Assembly: GCA_016929525.1 (NCBI GenBank)
Contig: JAFGIP010000089.1
Location: 1-64,000 of the forward strand
Source of the DNA: Bacteroidales bacterium
Lineage (GTDB): Bacteria > Bacteroidota > Bacteroidia > Bacteroidales > UBA10428
Reading direction: 5' to 3'
Length of the DNA stretch: 64,000 bases
Part shown: one piece after another, positions 43,768 through 53,399 of the stretch
Layout: each line of letters opens with the position of its first letter
Position numbering within the stretch: position 1 is the first letter of the stretch
Made by a program: the position numbers and the translations under genes
Notes under the pieces: generated by a model
The model's input: the letters and a program-made list of their open reading frames with translations, nothing else
Told to the model about the DNA's origin: nothing
The model's database searches: none

Positions 43768-45055
43768 AAATGTTAATCACTTCTTCTAACCTGTTCGCGC
43801 GGGAACCTTTAATCAATATTAAGGAATCCTTTATATCCAGTTCTTTCAATTGACGTATTAAACTTTCGGTGTCTTCCATATTTATTGAATTAGCGATATT
43901 TACTGATTTAAATTCATCACCTACAAGAAAAGTCTGTGTTGCATTTGATTTCCGGGCAATCTCTCCAATAGCAAGGTGTTCATTATGTGAGTAAGGTCCC
44001 AACTCCTTCATACTCCCAAGGATTAGAATTTTATTCTTACCAGGTATTGAAGAAAAATTTTCTATCGCAACTTTCATACTTGTTGGATTAGCATTATAAC
44101 AATCAAGTATTATCGTATTCGTCCCGATTCTGACAATTTGAGATCTTTGGTTTGACGGATTATAATTCTCTATTCCTTTTTTTATGTTTGACAGTGAAAT
44201 TCCAAGATCGATTCCAATACATGATGCTGCTAATATATTATCCAGGTTATAATTCCCAAACAAATTTGTTTTGACCTGGATTCTATTTTGATAAAAATCT
44301 TTAATCTCAACGCTTAATTCCTCTGTGTCATTTAATATCTTACCCTGACATAAGCCATCTGGAATATTATATGCAACCAAATTCTTATATCCAAAAATTA
44401 AATCTTTTAGAATTTTATCATCACCATTGTAAATTATTTTTCCTTTCTTTTTCTTAAGATATTCGTACAATTCAGATTTGGCCTTAATAACGTTTTCAAA
44501 GTTTCCAAATCCTTCAAGATGAGCTTTCCCGATATTGGTTATCAATCCAATGTCGGGATCACTTATTTTACACAGATTATCGATTTCACCGAGATGGTTT
44601 GCACCCATTTCAATAATAGCAATTTCAGTATTGAGAGGTACATTAAGCAAAGTCAGCGGTACGCCAATATGATTATTTAAATTTCCTTTTGTTGCGTCAC
44701 ATTTGTACTGGCTATCCAGGATAGCTTTTATAAGTTCTCTTGTTGTTGTTTTTCCATTTGACCCAGTCAAGCCAATCACTTTAAATTGTAAACTTTTTTT
44801 ATGGTGTAAAGCGAGATTTTGTAAAAATCTCAAACAGTTATCGATAAGAATAATTGAACTATCGCCGGCAAAATTTTCATCATCAATAACTGCAAGTTTT
44901 GCCCCTGCTATTAATGCGTCAGCTGCAAATTCATTACCGTTAAACCGTTCTCCTTTAATTGCAAAGAATATATCGTCTTTTTTAATCGATCTTGAATCGA
45001 TACAAGCTGATCCGGGAGTAAAATATTCCTGATAGAATTCTTTAACTGAAATCAT
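43757..45055 (-). CDS. murF: UDP-N-acetylmuramoyl-tripeptide--D-alanyl-D-alanine ligase
   Basis: A 432-residue Mur ligase that adds D-Ala-D-Ala to the UDP-MurNAc-tripeptide in the cytoplasm. The N-terminal domain has the MurF pattern D-S-R-S-I-K-K-D-D-I-F-F-A-I-K-G. The P-loop is at 98-104 (G-S-N-G-K-T-T), and E-M-G-A-N-H-L-G-E-I and I-L-D-C-Y-N-A-N-P-T-S follow. The frame is open to 45094, but that part lies in a terminator hairpin (45073-45102). The ATG at 45055 gives the normal N-terminus. Confidence 0.94.
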   Translation of the reverse strand: MISVKEFYQEYFTPGSACIDSRSIKKDDIFFAIKGERFNGNEFAADALIAGAKLAVIDDENFAGDSSIILIDNCLRFLQNLALHHKKSLQFKVIGLTGSNGKTTTRELIKAILDSQYKCDATKGNLNNHIGVPLTLLNVPLNTEIAIIEMGANHLGEIDNLCKISDPDIGLITNIGKAHLEGFGNFENVIKAKSELYEYLKKKKGKIIYNGDDKILKDLIFGYKNLVAYNIPDGLCQGKILNDTEELSVEIKDFYQNRIQVKTNLFGNYNLDNILAASCIGIDLGISLSNIKKGIENYNPSNQRSQIVRIGTNTIILDCYNANPTSMKVAIENFSSIPGKNKILILGSMKELGPYSHNEHLAIGEIARKSNATQTFLVGDEFKSVNIANSINMEDTESLIRQLKELDIKDSLILIKGSRANRLEEVINIFRN

Positions 45056-45072
45056 AAAGCAATAATACAAAA

Positions 45073-45102
45073 ACTGCCTCTTGAAATTCATCAAGAGGCA
45101 GT
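45073..45102 (-). terminator. rho-independent terminator of gldJ
   Basis: On the - strand, 12-base arms (ACTGCCTCTTGA and TCAAGAGGCAGT) enclose a six-base loop and run into TTTTTG. It lies 24 bases after the gldJ stop. It is the best terminator in the window and also decides the murF start, since no gene should begin inside it. Confidence 0.85.
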
Positions 45103-45126
45103 AAATATCTGTTATTTAATAATTCT

Positions 45127-46614
45127 TTATTTGCCTGCAGGGCTTCCGACCCTGATCATTGCACATCGAAACCCGATATCATCTCTTGACGAGGCTTCAT
45201 CAAGGTATCTTCTTGCACCGGGAGTCATCCAGTATGCCCGGTCTCTCCATGATCCGCCTTTATAAACTCTTGTATTATCTGATATCAATGAGCTTTCATC
45301 TCCAACATCTTTTTTATACATCCTATCAGAACCTCTTTCCTGTGTGCGTGCTCCGGCATTCCAGTCACCACCTTCAACAATGCTGGACTCATAGTCTCCG
45401 TCATTATAGTTCCTGTAATCGGCTTTTTTATAGTTCCAACGATTAATGGCTTCGTCAACACTAATTTCAACATATCTAAGTCTTCCTAAACTATCTTTTT
45501 CTGCAACATTTCCTTCTTCGTCAGTAGCAAGTTTTTTAAATATATTACCTCTGAACGGATTAAATTCATCAAAATCTTCAAAAGTCAGGGGGCGATATAC
45601 ATCCTGCACCCATTCGTTAACATTACCAGCCATACAATAAAGACCATAGTCGTTTGGCCAGTAAGAATCAACAGGAGCCGGTACAGAAGCGTTGTCGTTT
45701 AAGTCGCCTGCAACACCCATCATATCACCACGACCTCTTACAAAGTTGGCCCTCATAGAACCTCTGTCTGATTTTTCATCCTGACGTACATTGTGTCCGT
45801 CCCAGGGATAGATTCTACGCTCATAAACCCTTTCCTCATATGAATTTCCGATGAGAGCAAGTGCGGCATATTCCCATTCTGCTTCTGTTGGAAGTCGATA
45901 TCTTGGTAAAAGAATACCATCTTCTAAACGAACTCTTCTTGTATCTTTATTTGGATCAAGATCTGGTAGATTTTCACGTACCAAACCTTCATATTGACCA
46001 GCGAGATATGCTTCGGTATTGAAGTTTTCTTCATTAACCTGGTTGGGATCAGGATTTAGTATTCCTTCTTCAATAAGAACACCCTCATTAACCCTGTCAG
46101 TCCTCCAGGCACAATAATCTGTAGCTTGTAACCAGTTTACGCCGACTACAGGATACTCATTGTACGAAGGATGGCGGAAATAGTATTGTACATAAGGTTC
46201 ATTGTAAGCCATTGGCCTTCTCCACACCAAAGTGTCCGGTAAAGCATTACGGTATACTTCAGGATAATCAATAAATACACGACTTATCCAATGTAAATAT
46301 TCCCTGTAATCGACATTCCGAATTTCGGTTTCATCCATGTAGAACGAGCTTACAGTAACACGACGGGGAATGTTATTCCAGTCGTATAATACATCTTGTT
46401 CAACTCGGCCCATAGTAAAAGTACCACCTTCGATTAATACTAATCCGGGACCAGTTTCCTGTTCATAACCATATTTTACTTCAAAACCTCCGTTATCAGG
46501 GTCGTTATACTTCCAACCCGTAGTAGATGAGGCAGTTTTACCACCACCACCACAAGAAGCCAATATGAATGCTAAAATGACTAATTGTGCAATTGCAGAC
46601 AGCTTAAAATTCAT
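45127..46614 (-). CDS. gldJ: GldJ, T9SS/gliding lipoprotein
   Basis: A 495-residue lipoprotein (lipobox L-A-S-C, Cys21) with a formylglycine-generating-enzyme-like fold (G-G-T-F-T-M-G, V-N-W-L-Q-A-T-D-Y-C-A-W, R-L-P-T-E-A-E-W-E-Y, G-N-V-N-E-W, G-G-S-W). The N-terminal S-S-T-T-G-W-K-Y-N-D-P-D-N-G-G-F-E-V matches GldJ rather than GldK. In Flavobacterium johnsoniae GldJ is needed for gliding and for stability of the GldK/T9SS complex. Here it sits next to porP-, porU- and porV-type genes. Gliding itself is not shown. Confidence 0.9.
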   Translation of the reverse strand: MNFKLSAIAQLVILAFILASCGGGGKTASSTTGWKYNDPDNGGFEVKYGYEQETGPGLVLIEGGTFTMGRVEQDVLYDWNNIPRRVTVSSFYMDETEIRNVDYREYLHWISRVFIDYPEVYRNALPDTLVWRRPMAYNEPYVQYYFRHPSYNEYPVVGVNWLQATDYCAWRTDRVNEGVLIEEGILNPDPNQVNEENFNTEAYLAGQYEGLVRENLPDLDPNKDTRRVRLEDGILLPRYRLPTEAEWEYAALALIGNSYEERVYERRIYPWDGHNVRQDEKSDRGSMRANFVRGRGDMMGVAGDLNDNASVPAPVDSYWPNDYGLYCMAGNVNEWVQDVYRPLTFEDFDEFNPFRGNIFKKLATDEEGNVAEKDSLGRLRYVEISVDEAINRWNYKKADYRNYNDGDYESSIVEGGDWNAGARTQERGSDRMYKKDVGDESSLISDNTRVYKGGSWRDRAYWMTPGARRYLDEASSRDDIGFRCAMIRVGSPAGK

Positions 46615-46660
46615 GGTAACACGGTTTTATTAATTGATAATATAACTAATATACGATTTT

Positions 46661-46668
46661 CAAATGTA
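46661..46668 (-). promoter_or_regulatory. -7 box for gldJ
   Basis: TACATTTG on the - strand matches TAnnTTTG and lies about 45 bases upstream of the gldJ ATG, between porP and gldJ. No clear -33 TTTG was found. Confidence 0.4.
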
Positions 46669-46673
46669 ATAAA

Positions 46674-47612
46674 CTATATATCGGGGCATTTTATTGCCCC
46701 TTTTTTAATACTTTTCTTTTTATACTTAAAATTATATAAAAAAGTTACTTCATGGGCAGCTAATTTTGTAAACCTTGCATTAGCAGAAGACAAATTTATA
46801 TCATAAGTATAAAAAAATGATATATTCCCAAAGTGAGTTCCTAACAAAATAATTAATGCATCGAACTGAAATCTCAGATTTTGTCTTAAATACAGGCCTC
46901 CAATAATAAGGTTAAAATTAATTCGTCCGCCATAAATAAGCTCTGAATATGGATTCTGATAACTAAAAAGAATTAACGGTTCAGCTTCTAAACTGTTTCG
47001 ATAGAACTGACTGCCAAGTTTGTATTTACCTATGTAAGATATATTGTATTTTCGCTCCTTCAGTCCGTTTGGTCTTGTTATGTGCTCTACTGAAACGCCA
47101 AATTTACCGGATTCGTCGATATCCAATTCAACACCGATTGAAAAATCGAAATACCTCGCCCCATCTATACTGGCCGGAACTGTTCCATCTTCCAGTGTGA
47201 GTTGCGAGAAATTGGAATTCAAAATATTATATGCTCCGCTTAAACCTGCAGAAATACTGGTAAATTTGCCGATTCTTGTTTTGTATCCATACATTAGCGA
47301 GAAAGATGTATTCGTGAAAATTCCTCCTGCCTGATTATCCTGAAAAATTATTGCTCCCAATGAACTATTAAGCCTCTCAGATGTATATATAAAGGCACCA
47401 TTGTATGTTATAAAGTCGCTGCTGCCAGGCCATTGATTACGATAGCTAAGTTGAAATGCCAGTCTATCAATGTTGGTTATAAAGGCTGGATTAATGTTAA
47501 TCTGGTTTTCATGCATATTGGAATAATGAAAATCCTGGGCTAATACTGTAAGAATTTTACAGATTGCCGCGACAAAGTAAATGAATGAACGTATAAACTT
47601 ATTTCTTAGCAT
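46674..47612 (-). CDS. PorP/SprF family T9SS membrane protein
   Basis: A 312-residue outer membrane protein of the PorP/SprF family, which supports type IX secretion and attachment of the secreted adhesin or cargo. After a signal peptide the mature protein begins D-F-H-Y-S-N-M-H-E-N-Q-I-N-I-N-P-A-F, the family opening. A barrel with F-Q-D-N-Q-A-G-G-I and Y-G-Y-K-T-R-I-G follows. The C-terminus is extended and lysine-rich (K-K-K-S-I-K-K-G), running into a hairpin sequence. It may share a message with gldJ. Confidence 0.88.
   Translation of the reverse strand: MLRNKFIRSFIYFVAAICKILTVLAQDFHYSNMHENQININPAFITNIDRLAFQLSYRNQWPGSSDFITYNGAFIYTSERLNSSLGAIIFQDNQAGGIFTNTSFSLMYGYKTRIGKFTSISAGLSGAYNILNSNFSQLTLEDGTVPASIDGARYFDFSIGVELDIDESGKFGVSVEHITRPNGLKERKYNISYIGKYKLGSQFYRNSLEAEPLILFSYQNPYSELIYGGRINFNLIIGGLYLRQNLRFQFDALIILLGTHFGNISFFYTYDINLSSANARFTKLAAHEVTFLYNFKYKKKSIKKGAIKCPDI
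46683..46706 (+). terminator. terminator-like hairpin on the + strand, inside the 3' end of the porP-like gene
   Basis: GGGGCA, a six-base loop, TGCCCC and then six T, read on the + strand. This is a textbook intrinsic terminator, yet no + strand gene is upstream. On the - strand it has an A-tract before the stem and no T-tract after it. It may stop antisense transcription into gldJ-porP. Confidence 0.5.
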
Positions 47613-47695
47613 TGTAATAAAAACGTCACTTTAATAAATTAATTATCCCTATTTTAGGAGCAATAATAGATAATTCAACTCGTTTTTACATACTG

Positions 47696-47703
47696 TAATT
47701 TTG
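47696..47703 (+). promoter_or_regulatory. -7 box for porU
   Basis: TAATTTTG, an exact TAnnTTTG match, ten bases before the ATG at 47714. Transcription would begin almost at that ATG, which favours the in-frame ATG at 47729 as the real start. Confidence 0.4.
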
Positions 47704-47713
47704 AATTAAAGAA

Positions 47714-50700
47714 ATGAGAGTCTCAAAAATGATGATAAAGATTGTCTCTTCATTAACATTCATTTTGTTAATAATAAATGCCAGGGCACAGGAAGGGGTT
47801 TATAAAATTCGCTGGACAGAGAACGGAAGCAAAACATTCAGGGTTGATAAAGAAGTTATAAGAAAAAATTATTTAAAGTTTGAAGGTGCATTTTATGATA
47901 ATACGGACTTTATTCCTAAATATATTCATTCGGAAAAACTCCCGGGTGATAACCATAAGATATTTAGAATTAAAGAGATGGTTTTCGAACCGATACCGGA
48001 TAGTTTGCTTGCAGAAGTAGAATTACCGGATGATCTGGAATTTAAACAACCGGTGGTTGATATCTATAAATCGGGAGAAACTAAATTTCTGGATATTACA
48101 ATAAATACAATTCGTAAAAATCCGGAAAGTGGTAAAATCGAAAGACTTGTGCAATTCAATTTAGTTGCAGATCAAAATGATGTACAGCAGATAATTAAAA
48201 AAAATAATTACAAGGCTGCAGATCACTCTCTTCTTTCATCCGGGTATTGGTATAAGATAAAAGTCAAAAAGACAGGTATATATAAATTAACATACTCCGA
48301 CCTTGTATCAATGGGTTTCTCAAATATATCAAACATCAGAGTTTTCGGTTATGGAGGGAAGCAACTTAGTTATTACAACAGAGATCCCAGACCGGTAGAT
48401 ATGGCTGAATGCCCGATATATATGAATAAAGGTTCTGATGGTACTTTTAACTCAGGTGACTATATATTATTTTATGCAGAAGGTCCGTTGACATGGTCGT
48501 ATGACAACGTTGAGGAAGCTTTCAATCAAAATCTTCATGGCTACTCAGGATCAATATATTATTTTTTAACAACCGATCATGGGGAAGCGTCACAAATAAC
48601 AACGCAAAGCTGGCAGAATGAAGATCATGATCTGGTAATAAATACATATAACGACAGGGCATATTATGAAAAGAATCTGATGAACCTTATAAGATCCGGA
48701 AGGACCTGGTTCTCAAGAAACTATGATGTTCAGCCATACGATACAACGTTTACCTTTTCAAATATTAAATCAAATGCTGAAGTAAAAGTGAAAGCCAAGG
48801 TTGCCGGACGAAGCAGTACCGGAAGATATACATATCTTAAAGTAAACGGAACAACCGGAGACTCTCAGTTTATATCTTATGTTAGCTTTGCTGCAGATTA
48901 TTTTCCTTTTGCCAATAATGCAATTTTAGATTACGACTTTAATACCAGCAATAGTAACATAAGAGTTGAGCTTGAATATGAAAAGGTTGTTTTAAGTGAT
49001 GAAGCTTTTCTGGATTATGTAACAGTAAATGCTCAGTGTAATTTAAACGCAAACAGTACTCCTTTCTTTTTCAGAAACGCTGAAGCAGTTCATGAAGGTC
49101 AGGTAGCACGCTATGATATCAGCAATGTTTCAGGTAATATAAAAGTATGGGACATCAGTGATATTAACAACGTTCATGCTTTGGGTGGGGAACTTAACGG
49201 ATCTACATATTCATTTAAAGCACTGGTTGAGGATTTGAGAGAATATGTACTCGTCGATCTTAACTATGGATATCCTAAACCCATCATAAATGATTCAGAT
49301 GGAGATGTTGGAGAAGTACCTAACCAGAATATCCGAAATTATTCGACACACAACTATATTATAATAGCTCCCGAAGTTTTTATTCCTGAAGCAGAAAGAC
49401 TGGCAGAATTCTACAGATTCAGAAGTGATTTAAGTGTCTTGGTTGTAACACCTGAGGAGATCTATAATGAATTTTCATCCGGCACACCTGATGTATCGGC
49501 TATCAGAGATTTTGTAAGGAATCAGTACATTAATGGAAGCGGATCACAAACACTAAAATACCTGTTGCTGTTTGGTGATGGCTCTTATAATAACCATATG
49601 AATAAAAGTGGGAATACTAACTACATCCTTACTTATCAGTCAGAAAATTCGACACAACCTACTTATTCGCATGTCTCAGATGATTTTTTCGGGTTTCTTG
49701 ATGAAAATGAAGGAGCTACAACAGGTTACCTGGATATTGGTATAGGAAGATTCACGGTAAAAGCAACAAGCGGTGATATAGCTGAAGCCCGGCAGGTTGT
49801 AGACAAAGTAATTTCTTATTATGATTCTGAATTAGGTAGCTGGAGAAGGCAGTTATGTTTTATGGGTGATGACGGATACGACGGTTACGGTTCAGGTGAA
49901 GGCGTAACACATATGGATCATGCCAATCAGCTGGCAGAATATGTTAAAAACAACTATCCCGGGTTTAACATTAAAAAAATCTTTTTAGATGCATATCCGC
50001 AGGTAACATCGTCAACCGGCCCTTCTTACCCTGAGGCCAAGGAAGACCTGTTAAATTCTATTAATAAAGGCACTTTACTGCTGAGTTATAATGGCCATGG
50101 TGGAGAAAACGGGATAACAGCTGAAAAAACCTTACAGACTCAGGATATTCTTGCAATGGATAATTCCGATATGCTTCCTCTGTTTATAACTGCTACCTGT
50201 GAATTTAGCAGGTTTGATGATGTTATGATGGAAGGAAATTCTATTGATGCGGTTACCTCAGCAGGTGAATATGTTCTGTTAAATCCAGATGGTGGAGGTA
50301 TTGGTTTGCTATCAACTACCCGTGTTGTTTATGCCGATTCAAATCTTCAGTTGGCTAAGGAAGTATTTAGCCAAATATTCAGTAAAGATGAAAACGGTGA
50401 AAAGCAAAGAATGGGTGATATTGTTAGAAAAGCTAAGAATGCTTTACCAGCATCAAATACAAATAAATTAAATTTCTCACTTTTGGGTGACCCGGCTTTA
50501 ATGCTCGCTTTTCCTGAATACAAAGTCTTTACTGATAGTATTAATAATCATTCGGTATTGGAAGTTCAGGATACTCTTAAAGCTTTCAGCGAAGTTAAAG
50601 TTTCAGGATATGTAGCTTATGATGGCGGAAATGTGATCGAGAATTTTAACGGCTATATCTATCCAAATGTGTTTGATAAACCAGTTGAAGTAACAACACT

Positions 50701-51604
50701 TGGGAACGACGATGTTACACCATATCAGTATACCGACCAGACAAACCTTATTTATAAAGGGAAAGCCACGGTCCGTAACGGTCGGTTTACATTCAATTTT
50801 ATTGTACCTAAGGATATTTCATACAGCTATGGTCTGGGCATGATTAATTATTATGCTGAAAATTCAAAGATAGATGCAAAAGGTGAATTTAGAGATGTTT
50901 ACATAGGCGGGACCAATAATAATGCTGAATTTGATTATTCCGGACCTGATATTAAATTATTTATGAATAATGAACAATTTGTGGATGGTGGTATTACAAA
51001 TATGAACCCTTACATCTGCGCGGAATTATCAGACGAAAGCGGAATTAACACCACAGGAATTGGTATCGGACATGATATCGTTGCTGTTTTGGATTACGAT
51101 GATATAAATCCCTATGTGCTGAATGATTATTACGAAACTGAAATTAATGATTATACAAGTGGAATAGTAAATTATCAGTTAAGGGATCTGGAAGATGGAG
51201 AACATTATCTTATGCTGAAAGCATGGGATGTTTACAATAATTCATCGGAAGCGAATTTAAGCTTCGTTGTAAAAAGCTCCGACGGAATTATAGTTCAGGA
51301 ACTGATTAATTATCCAAATCCTGTCACACATGAAACTTCTTTTACTACAACTTTTCAATATTCACACAACCAGCCGGGAGAACAACACGAGGTGATACTT
51401 GAAATATTTGATCTTTCCGGAAGGCTGGTTTATCTGAAAAAATATTCTCACATGGAATCAGGTTTTGTTTCAACTCCCATAACATGGGATTTAAGGTCGA
51501 ATTCGGGCAACCCGCTCCAGTCAGGCATATACCCTTACCGATTAAAAGTTACTACTTCAGAAGGATTTGAATTCATGAATCAGAGATTAATAATAATAAG
51601 GTAA
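47714..51604 (+). CDS. porU: T9SS C-terminal signal peptidase PorU
   Basis: A 1296-residue PorU, the C25-like cysteine protease that removes the C-terminal domain of T9SS cargo at the cell surface and attaches it to the anchor lipid. A signal peptide ends near A-R-A-Q. The caspase-like domain carries His795 (Y-N-G-H-G-G) and Cys829 (A-T-C-E-F-S), the predicted catalytic pair. Its own T9SS-type domain begins N-Y-P-N-P-V near 1201. An alternative start is Met6 at 47729, which gives a cleaner signal peptide. The paired porV gene follows 55 bases later. Confidence 0.95.
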   Translation: MRVSKMMIKIVSSLTFILLIINARAQEGVYKIRWTENGSKTFRVDKEVIRKNYLKFEGAFYDNTDFIPKYIHSEKLPGDNHKIFRIKEMVFEPIPDSLLAEVELPDDLEFKQPVVDIYKSGETKFLDITINTIRKNPESGKIERLVQFNLVADQNDVQQIIKKNNYKAADHSLLSSGYWYKIKVKKTGIYKLTYSDLVSMGFSNISNIRVFGYGGKQLSYYNRDPRPVDMAECPIYMNKGSDGTFNSGDYILFYAEGPLTWSYDNVEEAFNQNLHGYSGSIYYFLTTDHGEASQITTQSWQNEDHDLVINTYNDRAYYEKNLMNLIRSGRTWFSRNYDVQPYDTTFTFSNIKSNAEVKVKAKVAGRSSTGRYTYLKVNGTTGDSQFISYVSFAADYFPFANNAILDYDFNTSNSNIRVELEYEKVVLSDEAFLDYVTVNAQCNLNANSTPFFFRNAEAVHEGQVARYDISNVSGNIKVWDISDINNVHALGGELNGSTYSFKALVEDLREYVLVDLNYGYPKPIINDSDGDVGEVPNQNIRNYSTHNYIIIAPEVFIPEAERLAEFYRFRSDLSVLVVTPEEIYNEFSSGTPDVSAIRDFVRNQYINGSGSQTLKYLLLFGDGSYNNHMNKSGNTNYILTYQSENSTQPTYSHVSDDFFGFLDENEGATTGYLDIGIGRFTVKATSGDIAEARQVVDKVISYYDSELGSWRRQLCFMGDDGYDGYGSGEGVTHMDHANQLAEYVKNNYPGFNIKKIFLDAYPQVTSSTGPSYPEAKEDLLNSINKGTLLLSYNGHGGENGITAEKTLQTQDILAMDNSDMLPLFITATCEFSRFDDVMMEGNSIDAVTSAGEYVLLNPDGGGIGLLSTTRVVYADSNLQLAKEVFSQIFSKDENGEKQRMGDIVRKAKNALPASNTNKLNFSLLGDPALMLAFPEYKVFTDSINNHSVLEVQDTLKAFSEVKVSGYVAYDGGNVIENFNGYIYPNVFDKPVEVTTLGNDDVTPYQYTDQTNLIYKGKATVRNGRFTFNFIVPKDISYSYGLGMINYYAENSKIDAKGEFRDVYIGGTNNNAEFDYSGPDIKLFMNNEQFVDGGITNMNPYICAELSDESGINTTGIGIGHDIVAVLDYDDINPYVLNDYYETEINDYTSGIVNYQLRDLEDGEHYLMLKAWDVYNNSSEANLSFVVKSSDGIIVQELINYPNPVTHETSFTTTFQYSHNQPGEQHEVILEIFDLSGRLVYLKKYSHMESGFVSTPITWDLRSNSGNPLQSGIYPYRLKVTTSEGFEFMNQRLIIIR

Positions 51605-51628
51605 ATGCTTCGTTATACAATTAATTTT

Positions 51629-51636
51629 TATATTTG
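51629..51636 (+). promoter_or_regulatory. -7 box for porV
   Basis: TATATTTG lies between the porU stop and the porV ATG and matches TAnnTTTG exactly. The predicted start near 51643 leaves a 17-base leader. The -33 element is weak (TTCG). porV may thus have its own promoter within the porU-porV operon. Confidence 0.45.
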
Positions 51637-51659
51637 CGGACTAATAAATTTTTCATAGG

Positions 51660-52796
51660 ATGATAAAAAAGGCAATTTTATTTCTATTCGCTATAAATCT
51701 TGTTTATATATCCGTTGCACAGGATGGTGATGAGCTAAGTGAAGCTCTTAACCCTATTAATATTACTGTACCTTTCCTGACTATTGCTTCCGATTCACGC
51801 GCAGGTGCCATGGGCGATGCTGGTGTTGCCACATCACCCGATCTGAGTTCTCAGCACTGGAATCCTGCCAAATATGTGTTTATGGAAGAAAGAATGGGAG
51901 GGGCTGTTTCGTATACACCCTGGTTAAAAAACCTGGGAGTTACAGATCTGCATTTACTATATGGAACTTTTTACTATAAGTTTGATGACAGACAGGCAGT
52001 AAGTGCAGGATTGCGATACTTTAACCTGGGCAGTATAACTTTTACTAACTATTCCGGAGGATATGTCAGAACGGCGAATCCACAGGAATGGGCTATTGAT
52101 GCTGCCTATTCTAGATTGTTTTCTGAATATTTCAGTGCAGCGCTTGCATTCCGTTTCATATTCTCGAATATTGCAGATGGGTATAATTCAACAGGTTTTG
52201 ATTATGCTCCAGGAAAATCATATGCGGCTGATCTGGCAGTATACTACCAGAGACCTTTAACTGTTGATAAAAAGGATGCAGAGATGGCACTGGGATTAAA
52301 CATCAGTAACATTGGTACCAAAATGGCTTATTCAAATAGTGAGGAAAAAGAATTTATACCTGCTAATCTGAGGCTGGGAGGAAGATTTACAATTGATCTT
52401 GATGAATACAATTCATTAAGTTTTGCAGTTGACCTTAACAAATTACTGGTACCAACACCGGACTCTGCAGATATTCTGGATTCAGTTGCAGCACCCGGAG
52501 TAATCCCCGGAATGATCCAGTCATTTTATGATGCACCGGGTGGTGGTAAAGAAGAATTACATGAGATCATGTATTCGGTTGGAGTTGAATACTGGTATCG
52601 TAATCAGTTTGCTATCAGAGCGGGATATTTCCATGAGCATGAAAGTAAGGGAAACAGGAAATATGCAACCCTTGGTATTGGTTTAAAGCTTAATATATTT
52701 TCAATAGACTACTCTTATCTGATCCCGACTTCCGGAGGCAGAAACAGTCCTTTGGCTAATACAATGAGATTTACACTGGGCTTTACGTTTGAATAA
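51660..52796 (+). CDS. porV: T9SS outer membrane protein PorV
   Basis: A 378-residue FadL-like outer membrane barrel that receives cargo from the Sov/SprA translocon and hands it to PorU. Signal peptide ending S-V-A-Q. The mature N-terminus has F-L-T-I-A-S-D-S-R-A-G-A-M-G-D-A-G-V-A, the hallmark of PorV/PorQ, followed by W-N-P-A-K. The C-terminal strand ends in L-G-F-T-F. Directly downstream of porU as in F. johnsoniae. Confidence 0.94.
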   Translation: MIKKAILFLFAINLVYISVAQDGDELSEALNPINITVPFLTIASDSRAGAMGDAGVATSPDLSSQHWNPAKYVFMEERMGGAVSYTPWLKNLGVTDLHLLYGTFYYKFDDRQAVSAGLRYFNLGSITFTNYSGGYVRTANPQEWAIDAAYSRLFSEYFSAALAFRFIFSNIADGYNSTGFDYAPGKSYAADLAVYYQRPLTVDKKDAEMALGLNISNIGTKMAYSNSEEKEFIPANLRLGGRFTIDLDEYNSLSFAVDLNKLLVPTPDSADILDSVAAPGVIPGMIQSFYDAPGGGKEELHEIMYSVGVEYWYRNQFAIRAGYFHEHESKGNRKYATLGIGLKLNIFSIDYSYLIPTSGGRNSPLANTMRFTLGFTFE

Positions 52797-52807
52797 AGAA
52801 ATTTAAA

Positions 52808-53290
52808 ATGGAATCCTTGCGTGTTGGTCTGGGCTATGATGTCCATCAGCTTGAAACGGGCCGAAGATTTACACTTGGAGGTATCCATATTCCTTTTGAT
52901 AAAGGACCTGTGGCGCATTCTGACGGGGATGTCCTTATTCATGCTATTTGCGATGCATTACTGGGAGCGGCAAATTTAGGCGATATTGGTGTGCATTTTC
53001 CTGATACTTCTGATGAATTCAAAGGTGTAGACAGCAAAGTACTTCTTAGAATTGTTGTTGAGAAACTGGAAGAAATTAACTATTCAGTCGTAAATCTTGA
53101 TACAATGGTTTCACTTCAAAGCCCGAAATTGAAAGAATACATACCCAGTATGAAAGATGTTCTTTCAAGGATAATGAAAATATCCACCAACGATGTAAGT
53201 ATTAAAGCAACTACTACAGAACATCTTGGATATATAGGCAGGGGTGAAGGAATAGCTGCACAGGCAGTGGTTCTAATAGGTAAAGAATAG
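52808..53290 (+). CDS. ispF: 2-C-methyl-D-erythritol 2,4-cyclodiphosphate synthase
   Basis: A 160-residue trimeric enzyme of the MEP isoprenoid pathway. It cyclises CDP-ME 2-phosphate to MEcPP with release of CMP. Zinc ligands are Asp11 and His13 (G-Y-D-V-H) and His45 (H-A-I-C-D-A). H-S-D-G-D-V, D-I-G-V-H-F-P-D-T and A-T-T-T-E-H-L-G follow. Length is normal. It starts 11 bases after porV and may be read from the same message. Confidence 0.96.
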   Translation: MESLRVGLGYDVHQLETGRRFTLGGIHIPFDKGPVAHSDGDVLIHAICDALLGAANLGDIGVHFPDTSDEFKGVDSKVLLRIVVEKLEEINYSVVNLDTMVSLQSPKLKEYIPSMKDVLSRIMKISTNDVSIKATTTEHLGYIGRGEGIAAQAVVLIGKE

Positions 53291-53399
53291 TATTTCAGCA
53301 CATTCTTCATTTAAATATTCTAACATTATTTCAGGTTTATTCCAAAAAAACCTGATGTACCGGGGTATTTTTTCTAAATTTAAGGAAAAGTAAAATTTC

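Noticed and set aside
53331-53355. Inverted repeat TCAGGTTT / AAACCTGA after ispF.
   Set aside because: The stem is AT-rich and not directly followed by a T-tract. Too weak for a terminator call.
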